From positions 62,001-126,000 of the forward strand of contig CANLQH010000005.1 in NCBI GenBank assembly GCA_947493285.1: DNA of 64,000 nt, given 5' to 3'. Each line of letters opens with the position of its first letter. Position 1 is the stretch's first letter. Below the pieces are notes generated by a model that was given only the letters and a program-made list of their open reading frames with translations, had not been told where the DNA came from and searched no databases. Of the stretch, positions 1 to 10,501 are shown piece by piece. The stretch comes from an uncultured Tenacibaculum sp. GTDB lineage: Bacteria > Bacteroidota > Bacteroidia > Flavobacteriales > Flavobacteriaceae. Made by a program: the position numbers and the translations under genes.

Positions 1-1701
1 TCCTTGATAAAATTCTTTTATCATTTCAATCCAATCCTCTTTACCTTCTGCTATTTCATCAAAATCAGACTCTACTTTTGCGGTAAATCCGTAATCTAAA
101 ATTGCATCGAAATTCGCAACAAGAAAATCATTTACAATATTTCCGATATCTGTAGGAACCAATTTTCCTTTATCAGAACCAACTCTTTCAGTTAACATCT
201 GCTCTTCAACAGCTGCATTTGCTAAACGTAGTTGTGTATAATTTCTCTCCTTACCTTCTACACTTCCTTTTACAATATATTCTCTTCTTTGAATTGTAGA
301 AATTGTTGGTGCATACGTAGATGGACGCCCAATACCTAACTCCTCTAAACGCTTAACTAAAGCCGCTTCTGAAAATCTTGCTGGCGGACGTGTATATCTT
401 TCAGTTGCTGTGATGAATTCATTACCTACAGATTCACCAACTTTCATCATTGGCAACATTCCAGCTGCTTCTTCCTCCTCATTATCTGTACCTTCAAGAT
501 ACACTTTTAAGAAACCTTCGAATGTAATAACCTCTCCGTTAGCTGTAAATAACTTCTCATTTTTATTATTTTCAACTTTAACATTTGTTCTCTCCAATTG
601 AGCTTCACTCATTTGAGATGCTAAAGTTCTTTTCCAAATTAAGCTATATAATCTAGTCTGATCGTATTCTCCAGTAATTTCATGATTCTCCATATTTGTA
701 GGACGAATCGCCTCGTGCGCTTCTTGAGCTCCTTTCGATTTAGTTGAAAAATTACGTGGCTTGCTATATTCTTCACCATAAGAAGCAATAATTTCTGCTT
801 GAGCAGCATTTTTAGCATCCTCAGATAAGTTCACACTATCTGTTCTCATATAAGTAATTAAACCAGCTTCATATAAACGTTGAGCAACCATCATCGTTTT
901 TGCTACTGGAAAACCTAATTTCCTAGAAGCCTCCTGCTGTAATGTTGACGTTGTAAAAGGCGCTGCTGGAGACTTTTTTGCTGGTTTTTTCGTTAAATCA
1001 GCAATTGAAAAACCTGCATTTAAACATGAATTTAAAAACGCTTCAGCATCTTTTTTATCTGAAAAATTCTTTGCTAATTTTGCTTTGAATTTTTTTCCAT
1101 TTGCATTTACAAATTCTGCATCTACTCTGTAAGAAGCTACTGGAGTAAATCCTTCAATTTCTCTTTCTCTCTCTACAATTAAACGTACTGCTACCGATTG
1201 CACTCTACCTGCAGATAATCCTCCTTTTACTTTTCTCCATAATACAGGAGATAATTCGTAACCTACTAATCTATCTAAAACACGGCGAGCTTGTTGAGCA
1301 TTTACCAAGTTATAATTAATGTCTCTTGGATTCTCAACTGCTTTTAATATTGCTTTTTTAGTAATCTCATGAAAAACAATACGTTTTGTGTTCTCTTCTT
1401 TTAGTTTTAATTGCTCTGCTAAGTGCCATGCAATAGCTTCTCCTTCACGATCCTCATCACTTGCTAACCAAACAGTTTCTGCTTTTTTCGCTAAATCTTT
1501 CAGTTTTTTTACAACTGCTTTTTTATCTGTAGAAACTATATATTTTGGTTTAAAATCTCCATCAACATTCACCCCTAATTCTTTCGAAGGCAAGTCGGCT
1601 ATATGACCGAAACTCGATTCAACTTGAAAATCTTTTCCTAAAAATTTCTCTATTGTTTTTGCCTTAGCAGGTGACTCAACTATTACTAAATTTTTTGCCA
1701 T
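1..1701 (-). CDS. topA: DNA topoisomerase I, 5' part (cut by window start)
   Basis: Type IA topoisomerase that relaxes negative supercoils. The minus-strand frame is open from ATG at 1701 to the window edge (567 codons), so the C-terminal part lies outside. The N-terminus MAKNLVIVESPAKAKT is the Toprim strand; a Toprim DEDREGEA motif follows near residue 85. The catalytic tyrosine lies in LITYMRTDS (Tyr about 284), and the core motif GIGRPSTYA is also readable. Nothing is visibly broken. It is divergent from miaB across a 195-bp gap. Confidence 0.97.
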   Translation of the reverse strand, partial: MAKNLVIVESPAKAKTIEKFLGKDFQVESSFGHIADLPSKELGVNVDGDFKPKYIVSTDKKAVVKKLKDLAKKAETVWLASDEDREGEAIAWHLAEQLKLKEENTKRIVFHEITKKAILKAVENPRDINYNLVNAQQARRVLDRLVGYELSPVLWRKVKGGLSAGRVQSVAVRLIVEREREIEGFTPVASYRVDAEFVNANGKKFKAKLAKNFSDKKDAEAFLNSCLNAGFSIADLTKKPAKKSPAAPFTTSTLQQEASRKLGFPVAKTMMVAQRLYEAGLITYMRTDSVNLSEDAKNAAQAEIIASYGEEYSKPRNFSTKSKGAQEAHEAIRPTNMENHEITGEYDQTRLYSLIWKRTLASQMSEAQLERTNVKVENNKNEKLFTANGEVITFEGFLKVYLEGTDNEEEEAAGMLPMMKVGESVGNEFITATERYTRPPARFSEAALVKRLEELGIGRPSTYAPTISTIQRREYIVKGSVEGKERNYTQLRLANAAVEEQMLTERVGSDKGKLVPTDIGNIVNDFLVANFDAILDYGFTAKVESDFDEIAEGKEDWIEMIKEFYQG

Positions 1702-1750
1702 GTGTCTTTTCTCTTTTTACACCTTATTATTATAGATGCTTTTCAATTTG

Positions 1751-1758
1751 CAAAAGTA
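1751..1758 (-). promoter_or_regulatory. Putative -7 box of topA
   Basis: Minus strand reads TACTTTTG, a full match to the Bacteroidota TAnnTTTG element, 49 bp ahead of the topA start. I saw no well-spaced TTG upstream. Confidence 0.45.
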
Positions 1759-1830
1759 TATAGTTTTTTTTTAACGAACGTTTATTATACAAACTTTACG
1801 ATTTATTAAAGTTAAAACTATTCATGTCAA

Positions 1831-1865
1831 TTTGTCACAAAATACCTTTTTTGGTCGTATCTTTG
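1831..1865 (+). promoter_or_regulatory. Putative promoter of miaB
   Basis: TTTG at 1831-1834 and TATCTTTG at 1858-1865 are separated by 23 bp, fitting the Bacteroidota TTG/TAnnTTTG pattern. It lies 31 bp before the miaB ATG. Confidence 0.55.
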
Positions 1866-1896
1866 CAAACTATTTATTACGATTTTTAAGGATTTT

Positions 1897-3351
1897 ATGG
1901 AACACGTAGAGAAAGTAATTGACGAGAAGAAGCAAGGAAAAGCTTTAATTACTGAACAAAAGGAAGGAAACTCAAAGAAACTTTTTATTGAAAGTTATGG
2001 TTGCCAAATGAATATGAATGACAGTGAAATTGTTGCTTCAATTTTATCTGAACAAGGTTTTAATACCACTCAAAATTTAGAAGATGCTGATTTAGTTTTA
2101 GTAAACACTTGCTCTATTAGAGAAAAAGCTGAAACTACAGTTCGCAATCGTTTAAAAAAATACAACAAGGTAAAACAGGTAAACCCAAAAATGAAAGTTG
2201 GTGTTTTAGGTTGTATGGCTGAACGTTTAAAAGAAAAATTTTTAGAAGAAGAAAAAATCGTTGATTTAGTTGTGGGTCCTGATGCATATCGTGATTTACC
2301 AAATCTTATTGAAGAGGTTGATGCCGGACGTGATGCTGTAAATGTAATTTTATCGAAAGACGAAACGTATGCTGATGTTTCTCCTGTTCGTTTAAATTCA
2401 AACGGAGTTTCTGCATTTGTATCTATCACACGTGGTTGCGATAATATGTGTACTTTTTGTGTAGTCCCTTTTACTCGTGGACGTGAACGTAGTCGTGATC
2501 CTCAAAGTATTATAGAGGAAGTTAGATCTATGGTAGACAAAAACTTTAAGGAAATTACCTTATTAGGTCAAAATGTAGATTCATACTTATGGTATGGTGG
2601 TGGATTAAAGAAGGACTTTAAAAAAGCTTCTGAATTAGCTCAAGCTTCAGCTGTAGACTTTGCACAACTTTTAGATATGTGTGCTACTGAATTCCCGAAA
2701 ACACGTTTCCGTTTTTCAACATCGAATCCTCAAGACATGAGCTTAGAAGTGATTCATACCATGGCAAAACACAAAAACATCTGTAAATACATTCACTTAC
2801 CAGTTCAAAGTGGAAGTAATAACATGTTAAAAGCTATGAACCGCCAACATACTCGTGAAGAGTATATGGAATTAGTTGACAATATCTTCAGAATTATTCC
2901 AGAAATGTCGTTAAGTCAAGATATGATAGCTGGTTTTTGTGGTGAAACTGAACAAGATCATCAAGACACATTAGACTTAATGCGTCATGTAAAATATGAC
3001 TTCGGATTTATGTTCGCATATTCTGAAAGACCAGGAACTTTAGCTGCTAAAAAAATGCCAGATGATGTTCCTTTAGATGTTAAGAAAAGACGTTTACAAG
3101 AAATTATTGATTTACAACAAGAGCACAGTTTATATAGAACGCAACAACATTTAGGGAAAATTGAAGAAGTTTTAATTGAAGGTACTTCGAAAAAGAATCC
3201 TAACGAATGGAAAGGAAGAAATACACAAAACACCGTAATCGTTTTCCCTAAAGAACATTACAAATTAGGTGAGTTTGTAAATGTAAAAGTTGAAGATTGT
3301 ACTTCTGCAACTTTAAGAGGTACTGCTGTTGATTATTCAGACAATAACTAA
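1897..3351 (+). CDS. miaB: tRNA-2-methylthio-N6-dimethylallyladenosine synthase
   Basis: Radical-SAM methylthiotransferase that modifies A37 of tRNAs reading UNN codons. 484 aa, normal length for MiaB apart from a lysine-rich N-terminal extension of about 25 residues. The N-terminal domain carries the three cluster cysteines (Cys36 in YGCQMN, Cys72 in NTCSI, Cys106 in LGCMAE). The radical-SAM motif is CDNMCTFC at 181-188, and a TRAM-like end follows. The next gene starts three bases after the stop, so the two are probably cotranscribed. Confidence 0.97.
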   Translation: MEHVEKVIDEKKQGKALITEQKEGNSKKLFIESYGCQMNMNDSEIVASILSEQGFNTTQNLEDADLVLVNTCSIREKAETTVRNRLKKYNKVKQVNPKMKVGVLGCMAERLKEKFLEEEKIVDLVVGPDAYRDLPNLIEEVDAGRDAVNVILSKDETYADVSPVRLNSNGVSAFVSITRGCDNMCTFCVVPFTRGRERSRDPQSIIEEVRSMVDKNFKEITLLGQNVDSYLWYGGGLKKDFKKASELAQASAVDFAQLLDMCATEFPKTRFRFSTSNPQDMSLEVIHTMAKHKNICKYIHLPVQSGSNNMLKAMNRQHTREEYMELVDNIFRIIPEMSLSQDMIAGFCGETEQDHQDTLDLMRHVKYDFGFMFAYSERPGTLAAKKMPDDVPLDVKKRRLQEIIDLQQEHSLYRTQQHLGKIEEVLIEGTSKKNPNEWKGRNTQNTVIVFPKEHYKLGEFVNVKVEDCTSATLRGTAVDYSDNN

Positions 3352-3354
3352 ACC

Positions 3355-4584
3355 ATGGAAAACCTACAGGCTATAAAACAACGTTTCGGAATCATTGGTA
3401 ACGATTTACATTTAAATCGTGCTATTGAAAAAGCTATCCGTGTTGCTCCAACTGATATTTCTGTATTGGTTACTGGAGAAAGTGGTGTAGGTAAAGAAAA
3501 TATCCCAAAGATAATTCACTCGCTATCACACAGAAAGCACGCAAAATATATTGCCGTAAACTGTGGAGCGATTCCTGAAGGAACTATTGATAGTGAGCTA
3601 TTTGGACATGAAAAAGGTGCTTTTACTGGAGCAACTGCAACTAGAAAAGGGTATTTTGAAGTTGCTGATGGAGGTACAATTTTTTTAGATGAAGTTGGAG
3701 AATTACCATTAACTACTCAGGTACGTTTATTACGTGTTTTAGAAAATGGCGAGTTTATTAAAGTAGGTTCTTCTCAAGTTCAAAAAACAAATGTTCGTAT
3801 TGTTGCTGCTACGAATGTACACATGCACGATGCCATTGCTAAAGAAAAATTTCGTGAAGACTTATATTATCGTTTAAGTACTATAGAAATCAACTTACCT
3901 CCTTTAAGAGAGAGAAATGAAGACATCCATTTGTTATTCAGAAAATTTGCTGCTGATTTTGCGCAAAAATATAGAATGCCAACGATTCGTTTAGATGAAA
4001 ACTCAGTAAGAATGTTATGCAACTATCGTTTTCCTGGAAATATTCGACAGTTAAGAAATATCGCTGAACAAATTTCGGTAGTTGAAGAAGATCGTATAAT
4101 TACACCTGAAAAACTAGTTCAATACCTTCCAAATAACAAAAGAAATTTACCTGCTGTAATTGGTGGAAAAACTAGTGATTCTGATTTTGCAAACGAACGA
4201 GACATTATGTATAAAATCTTGTTTGATATGCGTAATGACATCAATGACTTAAAAAAATTAACGTTAGACTTAATGCAAAACGGTAATTCAGAACAAGTAC
4301 AAGAAGCAAATCACGGTTTAATTGAAAGGATTTACCAAGAAGAAACAATAAAACCAGAAGTTTCTAATGTAGAGGTTGTTCAAATTCCGCAATCATCAAC
4401 AAATAATAATTTCGATTTTGCTGAAACGATTGAAGAAGACGAGAGTTTATCTTTACAAGACAAGGAAATTGAAATGATTAAAAAATCATTAGAAAAGAAC
4501 AGCGGAAAAAGAAAATTAGCAGCAAAAGAGCTGGGTATTTCTGAACGAACTTTATATCGTAAAATCAAACAATACGATTTATAA
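3355..4584 (+). CDS. Sigma-54-type AAA+ transcriptional activator
   Basis: Enhancer-binding-protein-like regulator of 409 aa. It lacks a receiver or other input domain and begins almost directly with the AAA+ module: Walker A GESGVGKE (41-48), the sigma-54 contact loop GAFTGA (88-93), Walker B GGTIFLDE (106-113) and an arginine-finger segment FREDLYYRLS. A linker rich in Asp, Glu and Gln follows. The C-terminus is a Fis-type helix-turn-helix (AAKELGISERTLYRKI). The intact GAFTGA loop argues for true sigma-54 use. The target is not visible; it sits between miaB and lptE. Confidence 0.93.
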   Translation: MENLQAIKQRFGIIGNDLHLNRAIEKAIRVAPTDISVLVTGESGVGKENIPKIIHSLSHRKHAKYIAVNCGAIPEGTIDSELFGHEKGAFTGATATRKGYFEVADGGTIFLDEVGELPLTTQVRLLRVLENGEFIKVGSSQVQKTNVRIVAATNVHMHDAIAKEKFREDLYYRLSTIEINLPPLRERNEDIHLLFRKFAADFAQKYRMPTIRLDENSVRMLCNYRFPGNIRQLRNIAEQISVVEEDRIITPEKLVQYLPNNKRNLPAVIGGKTSDSDFANERDIMYKILFDMRNDINDLKKLTLDLMQNGNSEQVQEANHGLIERIYQEETIKPEVSNVEVVQIPQSSTNNNFDFAETIEEDESLSLQDKEIEMIKKSLEKNSGKRKLAAKELGISERTLYRKIKQYDL

Positions 4585-4629
4585 AACATTTAATAAAACG
4601 TAAACTGCGAATTGTTTACTTTTGATTCT

Positions 4630-5136
4630 ATGAAAAAACTTTTTTACATCGTTATTTTTATTACTACAACAATTATCTCAATTGGTTGTGGAGCGTATTC
4701 TTTTACTGGTGGTAATACTGGAAATGCTAAGACAATTCAGGTTGATTTCTTTCCAAATCAAGCCCCTTTAATCGAACCTACTTTAAGTCAGAAATTCACT
4801 TTAGACTTACAAGATTTATTTACACGTCAAACAAATTTAACACTTGTAAAAGCCAATGGAGACCTTCAGTTTTCTGGAGAAATAACCGATTATCGTATTA
4901 CTCCAATGAGTGCTACTGCTAATCAAACAGCAGCTCAGAACAGATTAACAATTACAGTTAATGTAAACTTTATAAACACTTTAGAAGAAAAAGATAATTT
5001 TGAAAAAAGGTTCTCTTTTTATTATGATTATGGAGCTACTCAACAATTAACTGGTGGTGTTTTAGAAACTGCTTTAAACGATATATTAGAACGTATAACT
5101 CAAGATATCTTTAATGCTTCGGTAGCAAAGTGGTAA
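4630..5136 (+). CDS. lptE: LptE family LPS-assembly lipoprotein
   Basis: Outer-membrane lipoprotein expected to plug LptD in lipopolysaccharide export. I chose ATG 4630 over an upstream in-frame TTG at 4612 because it gives a clean lipoprotein signal: MKK, a hydrophobic core, then the lipobox IGC with Cys about 20. The 168-aa product then shows the typical LptE order: YSFTG, a short conserved barrel-facing strand, and a long C-terminal helix. It lies between the activator and the TPR-like gene, with a secG neighbour common in flavobacteria. A TACTTTTG box ends only five bases before this ATG. Confidence 0.85.
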   Translation: MKKLFYIVIFITTTIISIGCGAYSFTGGNTGNAKTIQVDFFPNQAPLIEPTLSQKFTLDLQDLFTRQTNLTLVKANGDLQFSGEITDYRITPMSATANQTAAQNRLTITVNVNFINTLEEKDNFEKRFSFYYDYGATQQLTGGVLETALNDILERITQDIFNASVAKW

Positions 5137-5139
5137 GAA

Positions 5140-5877
5140 TTGGATAAAAAAAACTACATAACGTTTATAGAAAAACCTGAATTAATTTCGCAAGAAGAAA
5201 ATTTAGGTTTGAAGAACATCATCCAACAATATCCATATTTTCAATCAGCTAGAGCTTTACAATTAAAAGTTTTAAAACTTCAAGAAAGCTATAAGTATAA
5301 TAACGAATTAAAAGTTACAGCTGCTCATACTTCAGATAGAACTTTATTGTTTGATTTTATTACCTCTGATGCTTTCAAAGAAATACCTGCTAAAAAGCCA
5401 GAAAAAACAACATTAAAAGAAAAGATTCTTCCAAAGAAAAAAACAAAAAAATATTCGAGCACTGAAGAAGAATTAACTATTGGAAAACCACTTTCTTTTA
5501 ACGAAAATGAAACTTTTTCTTTCAATCAATGGTTACAGTTATCTTCAAAAAAGGAAATCGTTAGAGCAAATTCTACGATTACCGAGAAGAAAGAATCTTC
5601 AGTAGAATCTGAAAAAGACGCAATTATTAATCGTTTTATCGAAACTACACCTAAGATTTCTAGACCGAGCAAAACCAACGTTTCTGAAACAAAAATTGTA
5701 GAAAGCAAGCAAAACAATCAACTTGCAACCGAAACTTTAGCCAAGGTTTATTTAGAACAAAAAAAATATGATAGCGCTATACAAGCTTATAAAATATTAA
5801 GTTTGAAATATCCAGAAAAAAGTGGTTTCTTTGCAGACCAAATTAAAAGAATACAAATTTTACAAAACAATAAATAA
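5140..5877 (+). CDS. TPR-like protein of the lptE-secG locus, function unknown
   Basis: 245 aa, not assignable to an enzyme. It starts with TTG three bases after the lptE stop, and no early ATG exists in frame. The N-terminal third is helical (motif QQYPYFQSARAL), the middle is a charged Lys/Glu/Ser-rich linker of low complexity, and the last 60 residues (LATETLAKVYLEQKKYDSAI) read as one tetratricopeptide repeat pair. Without a signal peptide it should be cytoplasmic. It abuts secG directly (stop 5877, ATG 5878). A scaffolding role is only a guess. Confidence 0.75.
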   Translation: MDKKNYITFIEKPELISQEENLGLKNIIQQYPYFQSARALQLKVLKLQESYKYNNELKVTAAHTSDRTLLFDFITSDAFKEIPAKKPEKTTLKEKILPKKKTKKYSSTEEELTIGKPLSFNENETFSFNQWLQLSSKKEIVRANSTITEKKESSVESEKDAIINRFIETTPKISRPSKTNVSETKIVESKQNNQLATETLAKVYLEQKKYDSAIQAYKILSLKYPEKSGFFADQIKRIQILQNNK

Positions 5878-6219
5878 ATGACAACGTACACTTTACTTTT
5901 AGTTTTAATATTGATTGTTGCAGTAGCATTAATCTTAATCGTAATGGTTCAAAACCCTAAAGGAGGAGGATTATCTTCATCATTCGGAGGTGGTGGTGCT
6001 CAAAACATTGGTGGTGTACAAAACACTAATAGTTTTTTAGACAGAACTACTTGGACTTTAGCAATTACAATGTTTGCTTTAATCTTATTAGCTAATTTTG
6101 CTATTCCTAGAGGTAATGCATCAGATGCGCCTCAATTAGATAGCACATTAGAAAATGTTGAAACTACAGCTCCTGCTACACCAGCAACTGAAACTACAAC
6201 AAAAGATAGCGTTAACTAA
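5878..6219 (+). CDS. secG: Preprotein translocase subunit SecG
   Basis: Inner-membrane partner of SecYE. 113 aa with two hydrophobic segments (about 5-23 and 55-75) around the SecG signature MVQNPKGGGLSSSFGGGG, followed by a Thr/Ala-rich tail ending about 40 residues past the second segment. The gene abuts the TPR-like gene and is closed by a strong terminator at 6241. Confidence 0.95.
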   Translation: MTTYTLLLVLILIVAVALILIVMVQNPKGGGLSSSFGGGGAQNIGGVQNTNSFLDRTTWTLAITMFALILLANFAIPRGNASDAPQLDSTLENVETTAPATPATETTTKDSVN

Positions 6220-6240
6220 GCTTAACAAAACAATATATAA

Positions 6241-6275
6241 AATGCCAACGTAAATGACACGTTGGCATTTTTTTT
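6241..6275 (+). terminator. Intrinsic terminator after secG
   Basis: Perfect 11-bp stem (AATGCCAACGT pairing with ACGTTGGCATT), 7-nt loop and eight T residues. It separates the miaB-secG run from groES. Confidence 0.9.
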
Positions 6276-6387
6276 ACATCAATTTTAATCGCTTTAGAAA
6301 AATTGTCAGCAAAAATCTAATGGCATAATTTCTGACTATTAACTCACATAATTAAAAAGACAAATACTTAATCATAATTTATATAAA

Positions 6388-6663
6388 ATGGGATTAAACA
6401 TTAAACCTTTAGCAGATAGAGTTCTTGTAGAACCAGCTGCAGCAGAAACTACGACAGCTTCAGGACTTATTATTCCTGACAACGCAAAAGAGAAACCTCA
6501 AAAAGGAATTATCGTTGCTGTTGGTACTGGAACAAAAGATGAACCTTTAACTGTAAAAGTTGGCGATACTATTTTATACGGTAAATACGCTGGAACTGAA
6601 TTAAAGCACGAAGGAAAAGATTATTTAATCATGAGAGAAAGCGACATTTTCGCTATCATCTAA
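6388..6663 (+). CDS. groES: Co-chaperonin GroES
   Basis: 91-aa cap of the GroEL folding chamber. It has the conserved start [10 protein letters not shown], the GroEL-binding mobile loop around [17 protein letters not shown], and the end [13 protein letters not shown]. It is followed after 33 bp by groEL. The 112-bp upstream gap holds no CIRCE operator; only a weak TTG-N18-TAATTTCT arrangement (6303-6331) is visible. Confidence 0.97.
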   Translation: MGLNIKPLADRVLVEPAAAETTTASGLIIPDNAKEKPQKGIIVAVGTGTKDEPLTVKVGDTILYGKYAGTELKHEGKDYLIMRESDIFAII

Positions 6664-6684
6664 TCCTTTTTAAAAAATTAATAA

Positions 6685-8348
<1,664 letters not shown>

Positions 8349-8360
8349 CTAAATATAAAA

Positions 8361-8392
8361 AAACCTCGAGAAAATTTCTCGAGGTTTTTTTT
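8361..8392. terminator. Bidirectional terminator between groEL and the DUF3179 gene
   Basis: Inverted repeat built on AACCTCGAGAAA and TTTCTCGAGGTT, flanked by A-run and T-run. It can end the groEL transcript on plus and the convergent lipoprotein gene on minus. Confidence 0.88.
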
Positions 8393-9479
8393 AATTATAA
8401 ATTGATGGGTTAGGATAAAAAGCGGCTATTGAAAACCAAAAACCTATTACAGAAGTACTTGATTTCAAAACACTTCCTTTTCTTGGCCCATCTATGGCTT
8501 TTCCAAATACCGACCATTTATTTCCTTTATCATCACTAAAAAACTCCTCTCCTCCTGAATAAGAATACGTATATGCATTTTCTTTTTCACCATCACTTAA
8601 TTCAAATGACACAATAGTATTTTCATCACCAATAATTAAATAATTTCTATTAAAAAATTCTACTCTTATTATATTTTTATTTTCAAAAAGATTAAATCTA
8701 AAAACCAACGATTTGTTATTTTGAATAATAGCATGGACCCGCTCTTTTTGAGGTAAAAGATAATTTATGGGTGTCACAGGAAAAAACAGGAATTCATCTA
8801 CATTTAAGTAACCACCATACGGATACTGATTATAGTTTCTATCAAACCCTTGCTTATTCGTTAACACTTTAGAATCAGGATACATCTTTTTCCATTCTTT
8901 CCATTTCATTTCTACCACGGCTGTAACATCAGGAACCTTTCCTCTTAAACCACCATTTACACATTTTAAGCTTAACTGAGACCAATTACTTCCAGTAGCT
9001 CTATCATACAGAATTAAATTAGAATTATATAATAGCCCAGAAACCCCAAATGTAATACCTTGATTATTGTTTTTAAACTTCCAAGAGAACGCTGTACCTG
9101 TTAATGGGCAATAGTTAATAGTTACTTTATTTTTTGCACCAAATTCATCGTTTACAATTTCATGCCAATCCATTATTCTATGAGGATAAGCTCTATATTC
9201 ATCATCTACTTTAACGCCTATAACAATATCTTCATCTGTTAAATACTCTAGAACTTTAGCATCAAAAGCATTGTAAAATGAAGGGTTATCTATTGATGGA
9301 ATTCCATCTTTACCTGGACCTCCATCAAATACTTCATCTAAAGGAATTAACCATCCTGGAAATTCAGTTCCGCTATCATCACCTACTACATTCTGTGGCT
9401 CTTCTACATTACCAGAAGAACAACTAATAAATACCATAATAGTAATTATTAAAAAACCTATACTTTTAATTGTTGACAT
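8391..9479 (-). CDS. DUF3179 domain lipoprotein
   Basis: 362 aa with a lipoprotein signal (lipobox ISC, Cys20). The body matches DUF3179 by its typical segments: FDGGPGKDGIPSID near residue 50, YRAYPHRIMDWHEIVND, and the cysteine-containing TINYCPLTGTAFSW, followed by YDRATGSNWSQ. The biochemical role of DUF3179 is not known. It starts two bases after the stop of the upstream beta-barrel gene, so the pair is an operon and may form an outer-membrane/periplasmic unit. Confidence 0.85.
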   Translation of the reverse strand: MSTIKSIGFLIITIMVFISCSSGNVEEPQNVVGDDSGTEFPGWLIPLDEVFDGGPGKDGIPSIDNPSFYNAFDAKVLEYLTDEDIVIGVKVDDEYRAYPHRIMDWHEIVNDEFGAKNKVTINYCPLTGTAFSWKFKNNNQGITFGVSGLLYNSNLILYDRATGSNWSQLSLKCVNGGLRGKVPDVTAVVEMKWKEWKKMYPDSKVLTNKQGFDRNYNQYPYGGYLNVDEFLFFPVTPINYLLPQKERVHAIIQNNKSLVFRFNLFENKNIIRVEFFNRNYLIIGDENTIVSFELSDGEKENAYTYSYSGGEEFFSDDKGNKWSVFGKAIDGPRKGSVLKSSTSVIGFWFSIAAFYPNPSIYN

Positions 9480-9481
9480 GC

Positions 9482-10441
9482 TTATAGTTTTATTGTTTTC
9501 TTTTTAAATACTCTAACTAAAACTCCCACATTTATCCTATATGTGGGAGTTAACTGTGTTCCATTTACTTTACTATATAATGGAATTTCTACTTTAGAAA
9601 TCAAACTTATAGTTGGGCTTATTTGATAATTAATTGATGGGATAACAAATACCCATTGCCCTCCAGTACTATCAATTATATTAGAATTAATTTTATCATT
9701 ATCTAAATTGCGATATTTAAACAATAAATCTGCTCTTATTATTTCTTTAAATAATAAAAATTGATCAGATATTCCTAATGATAACTGTATTTCATTTCCA
9801 AATTTATATTCATTAACTCTTTGGTAAGATGAATTAGTTCCTGTTAATTTATACAATACTCTTGAGGTAAAAACCATTGACTTTCTATAAGAGAGTCTTC
9901 TCATATAAGTAGTCCCAAACAAGTAGTCAAATGAATTACTCCCAGGTTGTAAGTCAGCATTTAATAAAACTCCTAAATCATTTTCTTTATCAGTAGCTCC
10001 AAATGGGATTTTTCCTCCCACACTCACTATAACTTCTTCTTGTTCCTTTTGTAGTGCTTTATACCTTACAAAAACAACTCCATCACCAATTCCCTGTGTT
10101 TCATCTAAGTTCTTATTTCCAAACTGACTAATTAATCTCTTTTGATTTACCCAAGTAAATAATGTTTCAAGAGAAAGTGTATTAGTTATATTATAACCAA
10201 TATTTAATAAAACTGAATTTGTTGTTCTTAATCTTGAATTGTCATTTAAAGCAACACTTCCTTCTTTTAAAGTCCTTAATCTATTATAATCATAAAACAC
10301 TCCAACTTGAAAACCCCCTTTTTCTAACATAGGTAAACCAATATTATTAGTTATAGGAATCCCTCCAGAACAGCAAGTCTGTGAATAACAATAATTAGAA
10401 AAAAAAACAAGTATAAGGAACGTTAAGAATTTAGCCGACAT
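9482..10441 (-). CDS. Outer-membrane beta-barrel-like protein, function unknown
   Basis: 319 aa with a signal peptide (about 1-20, ending CYSQ). The mature start, TCCSGGIPITNNIGLP, has adjacent cysteines. The rest alternates polar and hydrophobic residues in strand-like stretches (YNITNTLSLETLFTWV, IQLSLGISDQFLLF) and ends in a basic tail after FRVN-like strands, as in porin or transporter-type barrels. First gene of a two-gene operon with the DUF3179 lipoprotein. Substrate unknown. Confidence 0.65.
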   Translation of the reverse strand: MSAKFLTFLILVFFSNYCYSQTCCSGGIPITNNIGLPMLEKGGFQVGVFYDYNRLRTLKEGSVALNDNSRLRTTNSVLLNIGYNITNTLSLETLFTWVNQKRLISQFGNKNLDETQGIGDGVVFVRYKALQKEQEEVIVSVGGKIPFGATDKENDLGVLLNADLQPGSNSFDYLFGTTYMRRLSYRKSMVFTSRVLYKLTGTNSSYQRVNEYKFGNEIQLSLGISDQFLLFKEIIRADLLFKYRNLDNDKINSNIIDSTGGQWVFVIPSINYQISPTISLISKVEIPLYSKVNGTQLTPTYRINVGVLVRVFKKKTIKL

Positions 10442-10501
10442 ATCTTAATGCTTTGTTAATTTGTCGATTAGATTGTAATTCCTTACAAAGGATATGTAAG
10501 T

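Noticed and set aside
6294..6320. TTAGA-N17-TCTAA inverted repeat ahead of groES as a heat-shock operator
   Set aside because: It has no resemblance to CIRCE, the arms are only five bases, and such short repeats are expected by chance in AT-rich DNA.
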